A program made the translations under genes and the position numbers. Positions 33,049 to 45,668 of a stretch of 64,000 bases of DNA are shown piece after piece. The DNA comes from Meandrina meandrites (lineage: Eukaryota > Cnidaria > Anthozoa > Scleractinia > Meandrinidae): NCBI GenBank assembly GCA_963693305.1, contig OY855913.1, forward strand, positions 25,677,114 to 25,741,113, read 5' to 3'. Numbering within the stretch: position 1 is the stretch's first letter; each line of letters opens with the position of its first letter. The notes beneath the pieces are model-generated. The model did not search any database. It was given only the letters and a program-made list of their open reading frames with translations, and had not been told where the DNA came from.

Positions 33049-36000
33049 ATGGGAGAACCCAAAAGGTCAGTTTGGTTTTATTTTCTTATAAACTACTGGT
33101 AAATATCGCTCTATCATGTAATGTAAAATGGACGTATAAAGCTGTATATAGTTAATCCAAAATCTCGTCGTTGCATTTATTATAATAGTCCAATTTTAAT
33201 TAACGTAAAATCTTTCTTGTTGTTTGATTTTAAGTGTTTTTTGTAGTGCAAACTCTTGGAAAGAAAAAATACCTAGCTGTTTGTCTTTTAATACAACATT
33301 TATTGCACGTTCCATTCTTTGTGTCCATCAGCACCTTCACACTGTTGCAAAAGACACTGCACGGCAAGCCCTGCAGTAGAAGACACAATTACTGGGACAG
33401 ATCTCAATTTTCCCCTGGTGTCTCAACTAACTGACTGTGATTTATGTAATGATTAAATCCCAGCACAGTGGAGGGGAGTGGGGGGGGGGGGGGGGGAACT
33501 CCCAAATGAAAGGGATGGGGAAGCTCGTTGTCATGCTTGCAGTGCTATGCACCACACCATTGCATACCACTTATTAACCGAGAGTGTGGTCATTACAGGG
33601 AAATCTCAGACCGAGGCCTTGATGTATTGACCGAGCGATAGCGAGGTCAATACATCAAGGCAGAGGTCTGAGATTTCCCTGTAATGACTGAACAGACGAG
33701 GTTAATAAGTTATTTATTATATGACCTTTTTAGCGCTGAAAAAAAGGGAAACGTTTTTCAATCCGCTTGCGCGCGCAAGAGGTCATTCGAGGTCATGTTC
33801 AGTGAACCGAAATGAACCGGGCCGTGCGATCGAAACCAGAAGAAACGGTTTCTTTGACAATGAGGCAACTTTTGTGTCCATTACGCCAAGATCTAGGTAT
33901 TTTTTTGTTTTCCCCCTCGCCCTCGTAACCTTCAAAGCCTCACAACTCAAAAGAGCCATCGAGCCGAGAAAAAAATTCATAATGCCCGGTCATTACAAGA
34001 AAATCTTGCCCGCTCAGCAGCCAATCAGAGCACGCATACTATTGTAGCCATATAATAACACTTAATAAAGTTTTGATTACTTTTTGACAACTGTTTGGCG
34101 TCTTTTTGACAACTTTCTCGTGGCTTCTCTTTTAACTGGCCAATAAAAATGTGAAACGTGAGAGAGCCGGAGTTGACAATTGTCGTAAAGCAAACACAGA
34201 ACTTGACAACTCTGCCTCTTATTGGCGAGATCGAAACCCTTTCGAAAGTTGTGAAAAAGATGAGAAAATGTTGTCAAAAATTAATCAAAAACTTAATCAA
34301 GTGGCAATGGTACGGCATGCAGCACTGTAAATTATGGGTTTAGTCCTACTCAGTTAATAGGGTGTTCAGAATAAATGAAGACAGACTAACTTCTGAGTTA
34401 GGATTTCGAGTTGGATCTCAAGTTGGATTTTTGGAGTTGGATCATACTCAAAGTCCAACTCGAAAATCCAACTTGAAAGTCCAGCTCGAAATCCAGCTCA
34501 AAACTCCAACTTGAAATCTTAACTTGGTGAAATAATAGGCAACCTTGTTGAGGATGACAGAGCTGTAACATTTTAAGTACTCAAGGTACCATTTGAAAGG
34601 CTCAGTAGAAAAGCGTGGTAGTGATTTTGGCTAAAATTCAACGTTGCCAAAACAACTCCAATTTGCAGAAAAAGGAGTTGAAATGAGTCATTAGCTTTGC
34701 CAGTTTCACTGTTTTGACAAACATAAGGCCTTCTTTTGTTTACATATGCCGCCAGCAAAAAACAAGTGTTTTGCATACGTTATATCTCAAAATCAAAGGA
34801 AAACCCAGCAAAAAATAAACAAACCTGCATGCAAAATTTGGAGTTGTTTTGGCAATGTTCAATTTCAGCCAAAATCGTGCATCCTTTTCCCACTAAGCCT
34901 TTCATTTCTGGTTGTATGTGAGGCAATCAAATAAATACCATCACAATGTGGTGGCAGTTATGCCAGTAATTGGAAGCAGCATACATACACCTGCTTTTGA
35001 AGCCCATGCCAAAGATCATCAGCGTAACCCACATAAAATGCTTCCTGTCATTGAGGCTGTTTTATGTCATAGTTATTAATTTTGTTATTAATTTTTTTGA
35101 AAGTCCATTTTTTTACTAATTGAAAGTCTAATTATTGTAGCATGCCTTTCTCAAATATATACATGTATAATTTGCTCTCAAATGTTCAAAAAGATCACTT
35201 TCAGTTGTCTTATGTAATATTTGCCACCTACTTGCAGGTATGGACTCATCATTCCAAATAAAAAGACTGCAAACAAGCCTGTGAAGAAACTGGCAGTCTT
35301 TGGTAGTGATTCCAGTGATGATGAGGTATACATGACTTTATTTTACTGCTGCATGTGGAATAATGTACATTTGTGTGTTGGCTTTAGATGCAGTTAAATG
35401 CAATTTAACAAAGTTAACAACAAAGAACATTAATGTTACTTTTAGTCAGTGGTGTTCCGACATGCACATGCACCAGGATACCATTTGCTCTTGGACTGAG
35501 GCATGTCTTTAGCGTTTAGCGTTTGGTTTAGCGTAAGAGCTCATCCTCAAGGCTTCCCCACCCCATTTCTAACCCATTGCTACTGTTCATTCAGGTTGAT
35601 GGGTGCCCGGCCTGCCCTCCCTTCCATGTGGGGGCTCATGGCTGGGTTGCCAGGTGAGGATTTGCCAACCTTGGGAGCAGTCTCCATCGAGGAGCTGGCT
35701 GCCAATGGTGGAAGCTCCTGGATGTTGCAGGCACCCAACCTCCATTTTGCGATGTAGTTGTTAATGGTTATGTAATGATTTTAATATTATTGTCTGTTGT
35801 AATTCATTTTTGTTAAACTGTGGTTGTTCAGGAATCTGCTCACAAAGAAGTGAATTTATCTCTTATCCAAGAATCACAAAAGAAGAGGCAAATGAAACAG
35901 GTAATTACCTTGCATCTTGAGATATCACAACTGTGAACCAATTGCTTCAAATCAAAACACAGTTTTTTTTGTGGCCCATAAAATAACCTAGTCCTTACTT

Positions 36001-39000
36001 ATCGTGGTAAAAACTGCATTTGGGCCTGCTAACCCATTAGGCCAGAGCTTATCCTGATTTCGAAAGCATGAAGTGATTAGAAGCATTTCTACTCCCCCTG
36101 GATGGAATGCTAGTCCACTGCAGAGTTACCCCCAATATTAAATTCACCAGAACCCATTTATACATGTCCTACATGCACTATGACAGTTATTAGAACACAA
36201 CACAGTGACCGCCCTGCCTGTGCTTCAACCAGACTGCTCAATCAGAGGTCCATCATGCCGCAACCATTGGGCCACCACCTTCCACCTTAAATTTATCACA
36301 AATGATGGTCACCACAAATATGGCCAGATTTTGGAGGCCCTTACCTGTATACATGTGTACATTGGTATTCCCTTAACACAGCATCCTTGACATTCTTTCT
36401 TCTCAGACACAAATTGAAATTCAAAAAGCTTTGAAGGACGACCCAACTGTGTATGAGTATGACGCTGTGTACGATGACATGGAAGAGAAAAAGAAAGCCG
36501 CCAATGCAAAACTTCCAGAGAAGGACAGAAAGGTAGATTCTTAGCAAGACAGAATTCTCTCACTAACATGGACACCATCTGGACTGGCCCCAACTGTCCA
36601 TGTTATAGAGGTGTTCGTCTTAGAGAGGTGCTCGTCTTAGAGAGGTGTCCGTCTTAGAGAGGTGTCTGTCTTAGAGAGGTGTCTGTCTTAGAGAGGTGTT
36701 CGTCTTAGAGAGGTGCTCGTCTTAGAGAGGTGTCCGTCTTAGGGAGGTGTCTGTCTTAGAGAGGTGTCCGTCTTAGAGAGGTGTTTGTCTTAGAGAGGTG
36801 CTCCTCGTAGAGAGGTGTCCGTCTTAGAGAGGTGTCTGTCTTAGAGAGGTGTCCGTCTTAGAGAGGTGTCTGTCTTAGAGAGGTGTTTAGTTACCGTAAA
36901 AGGACAGAAAATGGCAGTGACAAGACCAGGTGTCTGTTATTACACTGTAGAACAGGACAAAAATACCAAAGGAATGCAGAGCAACCAAATGCCCAGACAA
37001 AAAGGCCCACACTTTGACTTGTTAACTTTCTTAATAGTGGAAAAATAAATCCCTTATTCTATGGTTTAACATAATTTATAATATGAGCGGACATTTTGCT
37101 CGTTGCTCACATTTTTCCTCGTCCTACGGGGCTCGGAAAAATATCACGGAACTCGTAAAATATCCACACCTACCGGTATTACATGTTGCTTAAACCCTCA
37201 AATAAGGTGTATAGCATTTTTTATTCAAATTTATTCCAGACAGTATTGTTTTGACAGTAAATAATGTTTTACTTTGGTAAATGAAAATGTGCTGTGACCT
37301 TTCAGAACTTTCACTGAAATTCCATTTTACCTTATCTTAGCCTAAGTACATTGAGGGCCTGCTGAAATCAGCAGCTGCTAGGAAGAGGGAGTTTGAACGG
37401 ACTGTAGAACGACAAGTACAAAAGGAGAGAGAGAAAGAAGATGGAGAGTTTGACGATAAGGAAGCATTTGTTACAGAGGCGTATCCTTTTGAAATATGAT
37501 TTTACTTGAGAGTTGCAGATGTAGTAAATGGACTTGCTCACCATGAGTTTTTGTAGCTCAGTGGCTAGAGCGCCCACCTGCATTGTCATCCCATCTGGGA
37601 ACATGGGATTTTTGTAATTAATTCAAATTTTTTTTGACTGGCTGTTTGAAACAAAGAAATCTTGAGCGGAAGTACAAAACGCCATGATTCTCCCCTACAG
37701 TATATTGAAACCTCACAACTGCATACATGAAGAACAGAAGTCCCAGAATCTAGGACTGGATATCCTTTGTCTCCAGAGCCCTTGGTTTCTTGTGCCAGGC
37801 CCCCGCTGGTTAAGAGAAGCGAATAGGGCTATGGGGACCACCTGCTGTTTAGAGGTCATGGGTTCAATTCCCAGTGGGGACTCGGATTTTTTCTTTGTCC
37901 CATGCTTGTGATATGATGAATATTTTATCTTTCGTGTTTCATTACGGAGCTTAAAATGTACCATCTTTCTTTATTTATCAACTTGATGTATGAGGTGGGT
38001 GGCCAAGGGTGACCAACATCACAATGGAGTGCAGATTTCTCAAGCTGCTAGGGGAAACAAAAATTGGTTTGAAAAATTGGAGTCAAATTACAGAGAAGTA
38101 CTAACCAAGGGAAATGAAAACTGGTTCAAGAAACCAGGAGTTGTGAGAAATCGAAAATTGGATCTAGAAATCAGGATTTTATGAGAACTGCGTTGCTTTG
38201 ATCTTTCAGCTTGTAAATTCTCCTGAATAACACTATAAAAATGTTTGGACATCAGTCAGGAGAATTTGTATGTGAATCAGTTGGGGCTAAAAGGGTTCAT
38301 CGTTACTGTGTTGGATCAAGAGATCCAGGGTTTAGCCCTGACCAGGGTCATTGTGTTGTGTACTTGGATAATACAAGATTATATCTTGTTGTTGCAGAAA
38401 CTATTGTTGGTTAGCTATTGTGCTGTGGCTTTGGTAGAGCTCTTGCACTTTGCTTTCATTTGCGCACTTCACACTTTGTGAGCTCGACTTATAGGCAAGT
38501 CTGTGGTTTTAGGTATTGTTTTTTTGTTTAATCCTTTGTTTCACACATTTGGTAATTGCACCATTTGCAATACCAAGAAACTGCCCAATAAAAAATAATA
38601 AATTTAAAATTGTAATTATTGTAGTTATGTAGCATTTTAAAATCGTAATTTTTAAATGGTAATTATATATGTACTTATGTTATATAAATAATTAGATTCT
38701 TAAATTTTTTACATTTTTAAATTTTTAGATTGTTAGCTTAATTTTATCTTTCCTTTTGTTTTGTTGAGTGTAAAACGAAATCGAAAAGCCCACAACATGG
38801 CGTGAGATTTTCGCAGTTGGTCACGCATAGTGTCGCCCTTACCAACAAATGAAAGCTAACTGCAAGCAAATAGGAGTGGAACTAATGGCAAGCAAACCAG
38901 AGTGGAACTAACCGCAAGCAAACCAGAGTGGAGCTAACCGCAAGCAAACCAGAGTGGAGCTAACCGCAAGCAAACCAGAGTGGAGCTAACCGCAAGCAAC

Positions 39001-40352
39001 TCGATATTTTAACTCGAACTTGAAATTCTAACTCGAACTCGAAATTTCTAACTCGAACTCATGAAATCGACAGACCCTGTTTTGTTATTTATTTGTTCTT
39101 ATTTGTGGGCTTCCTGTAAAGTAGCTTTTAGCAAAGTGGAGTGCACCTTAAATAAAGTTCTCATCTCAGTACAGTAGAGCAGACGTGTTAAAACAATCTG
39201 ATAAAATACTGGCGGGAGAGAGAGAGAGGGGGGGGGGGGAGGGGTGATGCAAGAGACGAAAGGTGTCTGTGATTGTTCTAGCCTTAAGTCTGCCATGCAT
39301 GCTATTAATGTTCATTCACCTTAACTGGTTAAACCAGATTTCGCAAGAAAATGCAAGAACAAGCTGAGGAGGAAGAGAGACTCAAACGTCAAGATGCCAT
39401 CGACGGTGAATATTTTGTTATTTTTTTGCCACAGACACGACACAGAATCCTTCTCAATCATAATTAGGGTCGTCACGCTTCGTGCTGCGTGACGCTACGC
39501 TAGAAGCATTGCGTGACGACCCAAGTAACGATTTTTCTCAAGATTGATTGATTGTTTTTCTTTTCAGCTGCCAATGACGTGACGAAGCAGAAGGACTTGA
39601 GTTTGTTTTATCGGAACCTTTTGAACAGAAACGTGTCCTTGGGTGGGTCATTCACCGGCGACGATGCAACGAAGAAAGATTTGCCAGAAAAGGAGGACAG
39701 TGGCAATAAATCTGAGCAGAAAGATAAGAAGGCAACTGAAGAAAACCGTGACGAAAGAAAGCACGAAAGACATCTAAATAAGGACGAGAACAGGCATTCA
39801 AGAGGTGACGAAGAAATACGACGGCATCCGAAGAGTCCTGTTCGGCATTCGAGACATCACGATCGTGACAATCGGAAACGAAGAGACAGCGAAAGTGACG
39901 AAGAACACCGAAGCCGTTCGCAGGGTTCCTCCGATAAGGAACGGAGACGACAAAGTGATAGAGACCGCGACGATCGGGAAACTCACAGACATTCGAGTCA
40001 CTCCGAGAGACACCGATCTAGCCGCGACGATCGTCGGCACTCGGAGAATTCCGAGCGTAGTCGAACAAGCCACGATGATCGACGAGACAGAGATCGGAAA
40101 CGCGATCACCGCGGAGAGCGCGATCGCGACGTAGACAAAGCTTCGGCTGAAAAGGTTGAAAACGAAAGTGGAGAGACTGTCAGAGAAAGTAAAGAAGATA
40201 AAGAAGCGTCGAGCAAGGAACCTGTTAGCAAATTCGCCAAACGCAGCACCGGGGAGACTGTTTTGTCGGCTAAGGAACGCTATCTCGCGCGGAAACGTGC
40301 GCGCGATGCTTCCAAGGATGTACCACGCAACGACGACGATAGTGACGATTAG
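33049..40352 (+). CDS. NSRP1: Nuclear speckle splicing regulatory protein 1 (CCDC55)
   Basis: Seven exons, all in phase: 33049-33065, 35238-35325, 35832-35900, 36407-36532, 37341-37480, 39338-39405 and 39568-40352 (TAG), giving 430 aa. Family marks in order: RYGLIIPNKK at the N-terminus; VFGSDSSDDE (about residues 26-35); the most conserved block QKALKDDPTVYEYDAVYDDM; PKYIEGLLKSA and a charged coiled coil ending GEFDDKEAFVTEAF; DVTKQKDLSLFYRNLLNR; a long Arg/Ser/Asp/His-rich region; and the C-terminal VSKFAKRSTGETVLSAKERYLARKRAR. NSRP1 binds RNA in nuclear speckles and influences alternative splice-site choice. It is shorter than human NSRP1 (about 558 aa), mainly through the RS-like region. 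All introns are GT-AG. Introns 1, 3, 4 and 5 hold several repeats. Confidence 0.95.
33569..33710. mobile_element. Hairpin MITE in NSRP1 intron 1
   Basis: Near-perfect palindrome: 'acttattaacc' and 'cattacagggaaatctcaga' on the left pair with 'tctgagatttccctgtaatg' and 'ggttaataagt' on the right. The centre is a short 'gcgatagcga' loop. High arm identity suggests a young copy. Confidence 0.8.
34384..34528. mobile_element. Short foldback copy of the 'gagttggatttt' family
   Basis: 'gagttaggatttcgagttgg' on the left and repeated 'tccaactcgaaa' and 'ccaacttgaaa' words on the right repeat the design at 7366-7716. Flanking 'gactaact' and 'ggcaacct' words also resemble that copy. It lies in NSRP1 intron 1. 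Confidence 0.6.
35990..36180 (-). repeat. SINE body, reverse orientation, NSRP1 intron 3
   Basis: Read on the - strand it shows 'gtataaatgggttctgg', 'gggggtaactctgcagtgg', 'actagcattccatccag' and 'ggataagctctggcc', the body of the window's common tRNA-derived SINE. Confidence 0.65.
36601..36888. repeat. 17-bp minisatellite, about 17 units, NSRP1 intron 4
   Basis: Units of 'gtcttagagaggtgtcc' with ttc, ctc, ctg and ccg variants run head to tail. The array starts 69 bp after the exon 4 splice donor. Confidence 0.9.
37540..37615 (+). repeat. tRNA-like SINE head fragment
   Basis: 'tgtagctcagtggctagagc' resembles a Pol III A box, but no complete cloverleaf or intact B box follows. It lies in NSRP1 intron 5. 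Confidence 0.4.
37785..37870 (+). repeat. tRNA-like SINE fragment
   Basis: 'gggttcaattcccagtggg' resembles a Pol III B box, preceded by 'tggttaagagaagcg'. No acceptor stem can be drawn, so it is not called a tRNA gene. Confidence 0.35.
38852..38999. repeat. 26-bp tandem repeat, about 5-6 units, NSRP1 intron 5
   Basis: Units read 'gagctaaccgcaagcaaacc' plus 'agagtg'; the first two are diverged and the last four nearly identical. It is followed by 'aactcgaa'-rich DNA related to the foldback repeat family. Confidence 0.85.
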
Positions 40353-40568
40353 TACCTTTTATTTTATTTACTTACTTTTTTTTGCAGTCCAAGTAAATAT
40401 ATGTACATGCATACGCCACAATCGTGCGCTCATTTGATCCCCCGACAGAGTCGGCAAGAAAAATTCGATAGTGATGACGTAACTCCCCAGGGACCCGTGC
40501 AAAGCCTCTGATTGGTCACTTTGTTGCTTTACAATGGCGCAGCTTGTGAACAGGTGTGGACGATGAAG

Positions 40569-40574
40569 AATAAA
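40569..40574 (+). promoter_or_regulatory. Probable NSRP1 polyadenylation signal AATAAA
   Basis: AATAAA about 220 bp past the NSRP1 stop codon, followed by T-rich and GT-rich sequence. Confidence 0.45.
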
Positions 40575-40880
40575 ATTTGTTCATTTATTTACTGCTTCAA
40601 ATATACTTAAAATCATGACAAGTGTTTACAGGTTCCAAGCCTTGGCTCCCCTCGCTAGTTCGGTATAGTTTATTTGTTTATTTTATTTTTCCACAGTACC
40701 TCACAAGAGAGCGGCAGCAAACATGACACATAGACTATGCATGGTTAAAAAAAAAATTAACCTTAGAATTTACTTGACGTTTCGTATGCTACAGCACACA
40801 TCTTCAGAAGTAACGGTTATAAAATTCAACTTTAAAAATTTTAAAGCGAGGTATGGAATGAGTTAAACAACAATTACAAA

Positions 40881-41793
40881 TAGGGCTCCAACGATACATT
40901 TTCTTAGCAACCGATAGATATCTCGGTACAAGTGCCACGATACGATACACGATACGATACATCATAACATACAACTGACAAGTGACGTAATGTAACTAAA
41001 CTGCTTTGGAATCTTTAATTTCCATTGACAACAATTACATACATACATACACCAGGCGGTGTTGGACACGACTCGCAAAGCATGCCGGAAGAAATTTTCG
41101 ATTGTACTCATTATTGTCTGATCGTCGGACTGTAAACATATCCTCGAGGTGAGAAGATATTCCTATGCTGAAAGAAATTTCGGAGGAAATCCATACCAAA
41201 TCTTTGTGGGCCAAGTAACAACTATAGATGTGTATTGCTGGATTCGCAAAGGCGCCATTGATGTGGACCTGCTAACAAATGGTAACAAATAACACAAGAA
41301 TATAACGAGAAGTGTCTTACTCCTTGGCCATCGTAAAAAACTTTGAATCCAAAGTCTTTCCATACCTTTGACTTACAAGAGGACGGTGCCAGTTGTAACT
41401 CAACTGCAGAGGAAGACATTTTGACGAAAGAACCAACGTGACGAACGAACCGCATGTTTTTGTTGCGGGCGCATAAGACTGTGTCAGCTGACAACTTATT
41501 GAAACTACGCATGCTTTCGTGCCGCCATCTTGAAATATAAGTGACTGGAAGCATGCGAAACGATACTAAGCAACGACGAAGCCCTGTGGCTAAAAAAAGG
41601 CTTGTACTTGGGTAAGGAGTCATAAAACTGATTAAAACAGTAATTTCTGAATGTTGGTAAAGTAATTTTCATTTTTGATGAGAAATATTTCGTTGTTTCG
41701 CGATACAGCGATATCCCATTCAAATATCGATATTCGTATCGTGACAAAAAATATCGCGATTCACCGGTGCACCGGTGTATCGTTGCAGCCCTA
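40881..41793. mobile_element. Non-autonomous hAT transposon with 8-bp target duplication
   Basis: The 913-bp element starts TAGGGCTCCAACGATACA and ends with the reverse complement of TAGGGCTGCAACGATACA. It is flanked on both sides by ATTACAAA (40873-40880 and 41794-41801), the 8-bp duplication typical of hAT transposition. Subterminal 'acgatacgatac' and 'tatcgatattcgtatcg' tracts are common in hAT elements. It keeps only a BED-like first exon on the - strand (41321-41419); the transposase catalytic part is gone. The perfect target duplication suggests a fairly recent insertion. Confidence 0.85.
41321..41419 (-). pseudogene. Remnant BED-type first exon of a hAT transposase
   Basis: It starts MSSSAVELQL and contains KSKVWKDFGFKVFYDGQG, similar to the start of BED zinc-finger domains of ZBED/hAT transposases (S-x-V-W-x-x-F-G-F). 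It ends at a possible gtaaga donor. The Cys and His zinc ligands and the catalytic domain are absent downstream, so the gene is internally deleted. Confidence 0.5.
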
Positions 41794-42660
41794 ATTACAA
41801 ACAGCAATGACAATAAATCAGAGTTAATAAAGCTGCAGCTTTTCACTGCCAAGTACTAGTGTTAGCAAATGGGCAATCTGACTTACACTGTTAAATAAAA
41901 AAAAACATTGTTTATACGGTACCTAAAACCGTCAAGTAAATTATAAGTGTGTCAGCTAAGTGTGTACTTGTCCACGTTAAATAAAGTATGTCTATGTCTC
42001 TGCCGCTGTTTGCATTCTATTTCTCGCTAAGGAGTCTTCATATCCCTAGGTCACAACGTTGTGCGGTTTTTGACCCAACCATCATTGGTGTAAAAATACA
42101 ATAATTGCAGTCCGGCTTTGACATCATGAATTCTTGAAAAATTGTAACGACTTTGTTGAGCGTAAAACAACGTCTAGTTTATCATGAACGTTTTACGTTC
42201 AACAAAGTGACAATGAAATTGCGCGGAATATCGGCTGTTACCTAGACGACAAGGCAAAACGCCGAGTTGGCTAAAATCGGACGATATTCCACAAGATTGA
42301 GCAGGATAATTGTTTTATTATTCAACAAATTCTCAACGAAACACATATCGCAGGATATCTGTTATGTACGGATGACATGTAACAAAGACCTGGCAATAAA
42401 AGTGATATGAGCATCGTGACAATTAGTTATTAAACTGTAGTATTCCGTATTGCACCGTAGCTCTCCATTTTGGAGCTAAATGAAAGAAAATTGTAGTGGA
42501 ATAATAAATTCCTTATTCGATTTTTTACAGATAATACGCACGGTCATTTTACCCATTTCTCGCATTTTAATACTACGACTACTACTACCCCCGCACATTA
42601 CATCTGCAGTCGTGATTTCAGGCACGTTTGCTGAACTTCATTTTCTTCCGTAGTGTTCAA

Positions 42661-42800
42661 TGTATATGTTGTGGTTCAATTTTATCCTTGATTCAAATTT
42701 TATTTTCCTTTGTTTTTGGCTATGGTTATGTATTATAATGAGTTTAACACGAAGGAAAATAAAATTTAAACCGAGGATAACATTGAACCACAATACATAC
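42661..42800. mobile_element. MITE-like inverted repeat
   Basis: 'ttgtggttcaattttatcc' and 'aaattttattttccttt' on the left pair with 'aaggaaaataaaattt' and 'ggataacattgaaccacaa' on the right. Confidence 0.65.
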
Positions 42801-42999
42801 ATGTACCTTCAAAATAACGTTTTCCCCAGATGTATGTATCGGAAAACAGCTATTTTCTAAAGTAAACGAGAAATAATTTTAAAAACCCTCGCCCTATTCA
42901 GCCCAAAGAATCCAAACACATCAAAGTTTACTGTCGAGAATTAGATTGGTGCTGAAACAACCATGCGCGTAACCAACATGGTAATAATTTGCTAGAAAA

Positions 43000-45668
43000 T
43001 TATATTTGCAACTTTTTCCAGGGGAGATTATCAAGGTCCACATTTCCACCGCATAATACGACGGCAACGTTCTTTAGATCAGCAAGTGCTTTGAATCTCT
43101 CCGACAATACCGCTGCCACGCCAACAGCTGCAGAGGGCTCAATTAACAGCTTCATTCGTTCCCAGACCACCCTCATTGCTGATACGATTTCTTCTTCTGT
43201 GACAGTTATGACGTCAGTTACGTTCTCTCGTATAATTGGCCAAGTCAAGTGGGCCACACCTACCCTCAACCCATCCGCTACGGTGTTAGGAGGCCCTGTT
43301 GAAGAAAACGAGGTTTTTAGACCACGAAGAAAAAAGATCGCTCGTGGGAGCGATAGCTTTGTAAAACTCGAGCAAATTTATCAATTGCATCTAACACCAG
43401 TAATCAACGTTAATAAAAAGATTAAGCATGCCGTAACACGGCAAACGACAAACGCGAGCTTGCCTTTCATTTTGTTACCTTTTTATCGAATTCTAAAACA
43501 AATCCCTCATGAAAATAGGGGAAAAAATCCACATTCACGACTAACACAAACCTACTCATTTCCGCATACAATCGACAAACGGCAGACGGCAGAAGTAGAA
43601 TTTTTGCCGTTCGCGGGAAAACTTAATGAACATCATGTTAAACCTATGTAACAAAAGCTTTTGACTGTTTTGCGTCTGTATTATTTGATTTGGTTTGTAT
43701 TACTACGCTTAGAAGATAAAACAAAACCAATCGTGAGTCGCTTACACACGTTCTCCCGCGTTTTACTTTGAGTTTTAATTGGTTCACTGATTGTCTGTGT
43801 CCTTTGTGATTGGCCAGAGTGACTACTTTGGGTATGGTCTTACGATACTTGAAAACCCCTCTCTAAGTATTAGCCGCTCAAGCCCCTCGAGAAATGACCG
43901 CTCAAGTTTAATGTCGCATTCTATGTCGCAATCCTTGCCTGATTGAGGAATCAATTCTTTCTTAACAAATGATTTCGCACAGTCATCAGCATTAAGAGGT
44001 TCAGCAGCGTAAATCTTGATACCAGGCTTCAGTGCTTTGGCTGCGATGCATATCCCACTTAGCATGCCACCACCACCAACTGGAACCACGATTGCATCCA
44101 AGCTTGGAACCTGAGACAAGAAATAATGATAAACCTGAACTATTGACAGAAATAAGTTTAGGAAATATAAAACGCACGACCTCGCTTACAGCTTGTGATA
44201 AATATGTACGAGGATGTCTTCGGGTCAACTTCGAAAGACTTCGGGTCAACTTCGGAAATCTTGGAAGACTTCGGGTCAGCTTTGGAAATCTTCCTATGTT
44301 TTGGGGTCAGCCTTGGAACTCTATGGAAAGACTACGATTCGTATTTGCTTGACATTAACTCCAACGACCGCTATGAAACTGGCAGGATCTATTATTATAC
44401 GATGCTTTTCAACACGTCAAATCATAAGTTAGTCTAATGACCGCAATTAAAAAATAACACAGTACTAGTTTACCTCTACCTGAATCAAATGTTTGGGAGA
44501 AATTCCACAAGAACAACCATGCAATACCTGTTGTAGTAACTCTAATCCAATTGTGCCCTGACCGATTATGACGTCATGATGATCAGATGAAGGAATCAGA
44601 AATGAATAAGGACCCTTCTGCTTTAGGATTTTCTGAGAAGTTGAAGCTCTTTCCTGGAATAGATTGCACAGATAACTGGTAGAAATTTACTTACTATGCA
44701 TGAAGTTACTGTTTATAATAGCTTTTATTTGGATGGTAGTTGCATCTCTATCAGAAGGCAAATGTGTACCGGTTTTGCTGTAAAACTGTGAAGGTAGCTC
44801 TTCATGTTCGTTCTCATTCTCAGCGAACCTGGGACACGAGGAACAGAACAAATGGCTCCTCTTGCCCCAGGCTCCGCTGGCTAAGAGGGACAGGCGGCTC
44901 CGGGGACATGTCATGCTAGTTATGCTCCTGTAACGCAATGTAGCGTGACACATAAGAAAAGAGAAACGATTGTACCTGAGAAGATGCACCACACTCAACA
45001 ACAGTCGCCCCATGTCCTCTTACAGCAGTCTTCTTAACCAGTGGTGCATTTCTAGGCATGGCAATGCATGCCTGCAGTCCCATGATTTTTGCTGACAGTG
45101 CAATGGCCTGAGCATGGTTGCCGCTGCTGTGAGTGACAAGCACAGGTTTCTGTTCACCAGGCAAAGAGTTCAACAGTTGAAGAACGGCATTCATTGCTCC
45201 TCTGATCTGGAATTGAATTCAATCAGCTTATGTAAAACTCCTTCGTTACAGAGGTACAGCGACACTGTCTAAGAGCTAGCTACATAGCCTCCTGTGTGGT
45301 AAATTCGTTTCCAGAGTCTGTCCCTAGGGTCGAGTTGAATTTCTAACAGCTGCAAAGGCTCGGGTTTTTTTGCGCTTTGAATTAAGTCCTCCCAGAGGGG
45401 AGTAGAAATACTCCTAGTCGCTTTATGCTGCGGAAATTGGGATATGCTCCGGCCTGATGGGCCACTAGGCTCGCAATGCCTGCTCTTTAATTACCTTGAA
45501 AGCGCCGGTTTTTTGGAATATTTCACACTTGAAATGAACCTTTCTTCCAGCCATGTTATCAAGGGACGACGATGTCATCACGGGTGTTCTGTGTATATAT
45601 GGCTCAATTCTTTCAGCTGCATCTTGAATATCTTTAATGCTTAATTCAATAGCCGCGCTTAGAGCCAT
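43000..45668 (-). CDS. SRR: Serine racemase family protein, copy A
   Basis: Five exons in phase: 45668-45495, 45206-44976, 44653-44528, 44110-43939 and 43295-43000 (TAA), giving 332 aa (human SRR is 340). It is a fold-type II PLP enzyme: the Schiff-base lysine is Lys58 in GAFK-IRGA, the substrate loop is THSSGNH with Ser86 as the probable second catalytic base, and the phosphate loop is VPVGGGGMLSG. The divalent-metal site AAEPLNADDC is kept. The pyridine-nitrogen residue, Ser in mammalian SRR (SGGNVD), is Cys here (CGGNVD), as in serine dehydratases. The loop before AGQGT/IGQGT reads IPSSDHHDV, with Ser-Ser where vertebrate SRR has Pro-Asn. Expected activities are serine racemisation and serine dehydration, possibly aspartate racemisation. 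Intron 4 has a GC donor (CAG|gcaagg). Confidence 0.92.
45390..45480 (+). repeat. SINE tail in intron 1 of SRR copy A
   Basis: 'ggggagtagaaatactccta', 'gtcgctttatgctgcgg' and 'gctccggcctgatgggccac' match the 3' body of the window's SINE. It ends within about 15 bp of the exon 1 splice donor. Confidence 0.7.

Noticed and set aside
39798..40109. 103-codon antisense frame in NSRP1 exon 7
   Set aside because: It mirrors the Arg/Ser/Asp-rich coding strand; the + strand protein is clearly NSRP1.
42989..43651. 220-codon + strand frame, and a similar one at 52416-52760
   Set aside because: Both are antisense to racemase exon 5, and the other strand encodes the conserved enzyme.
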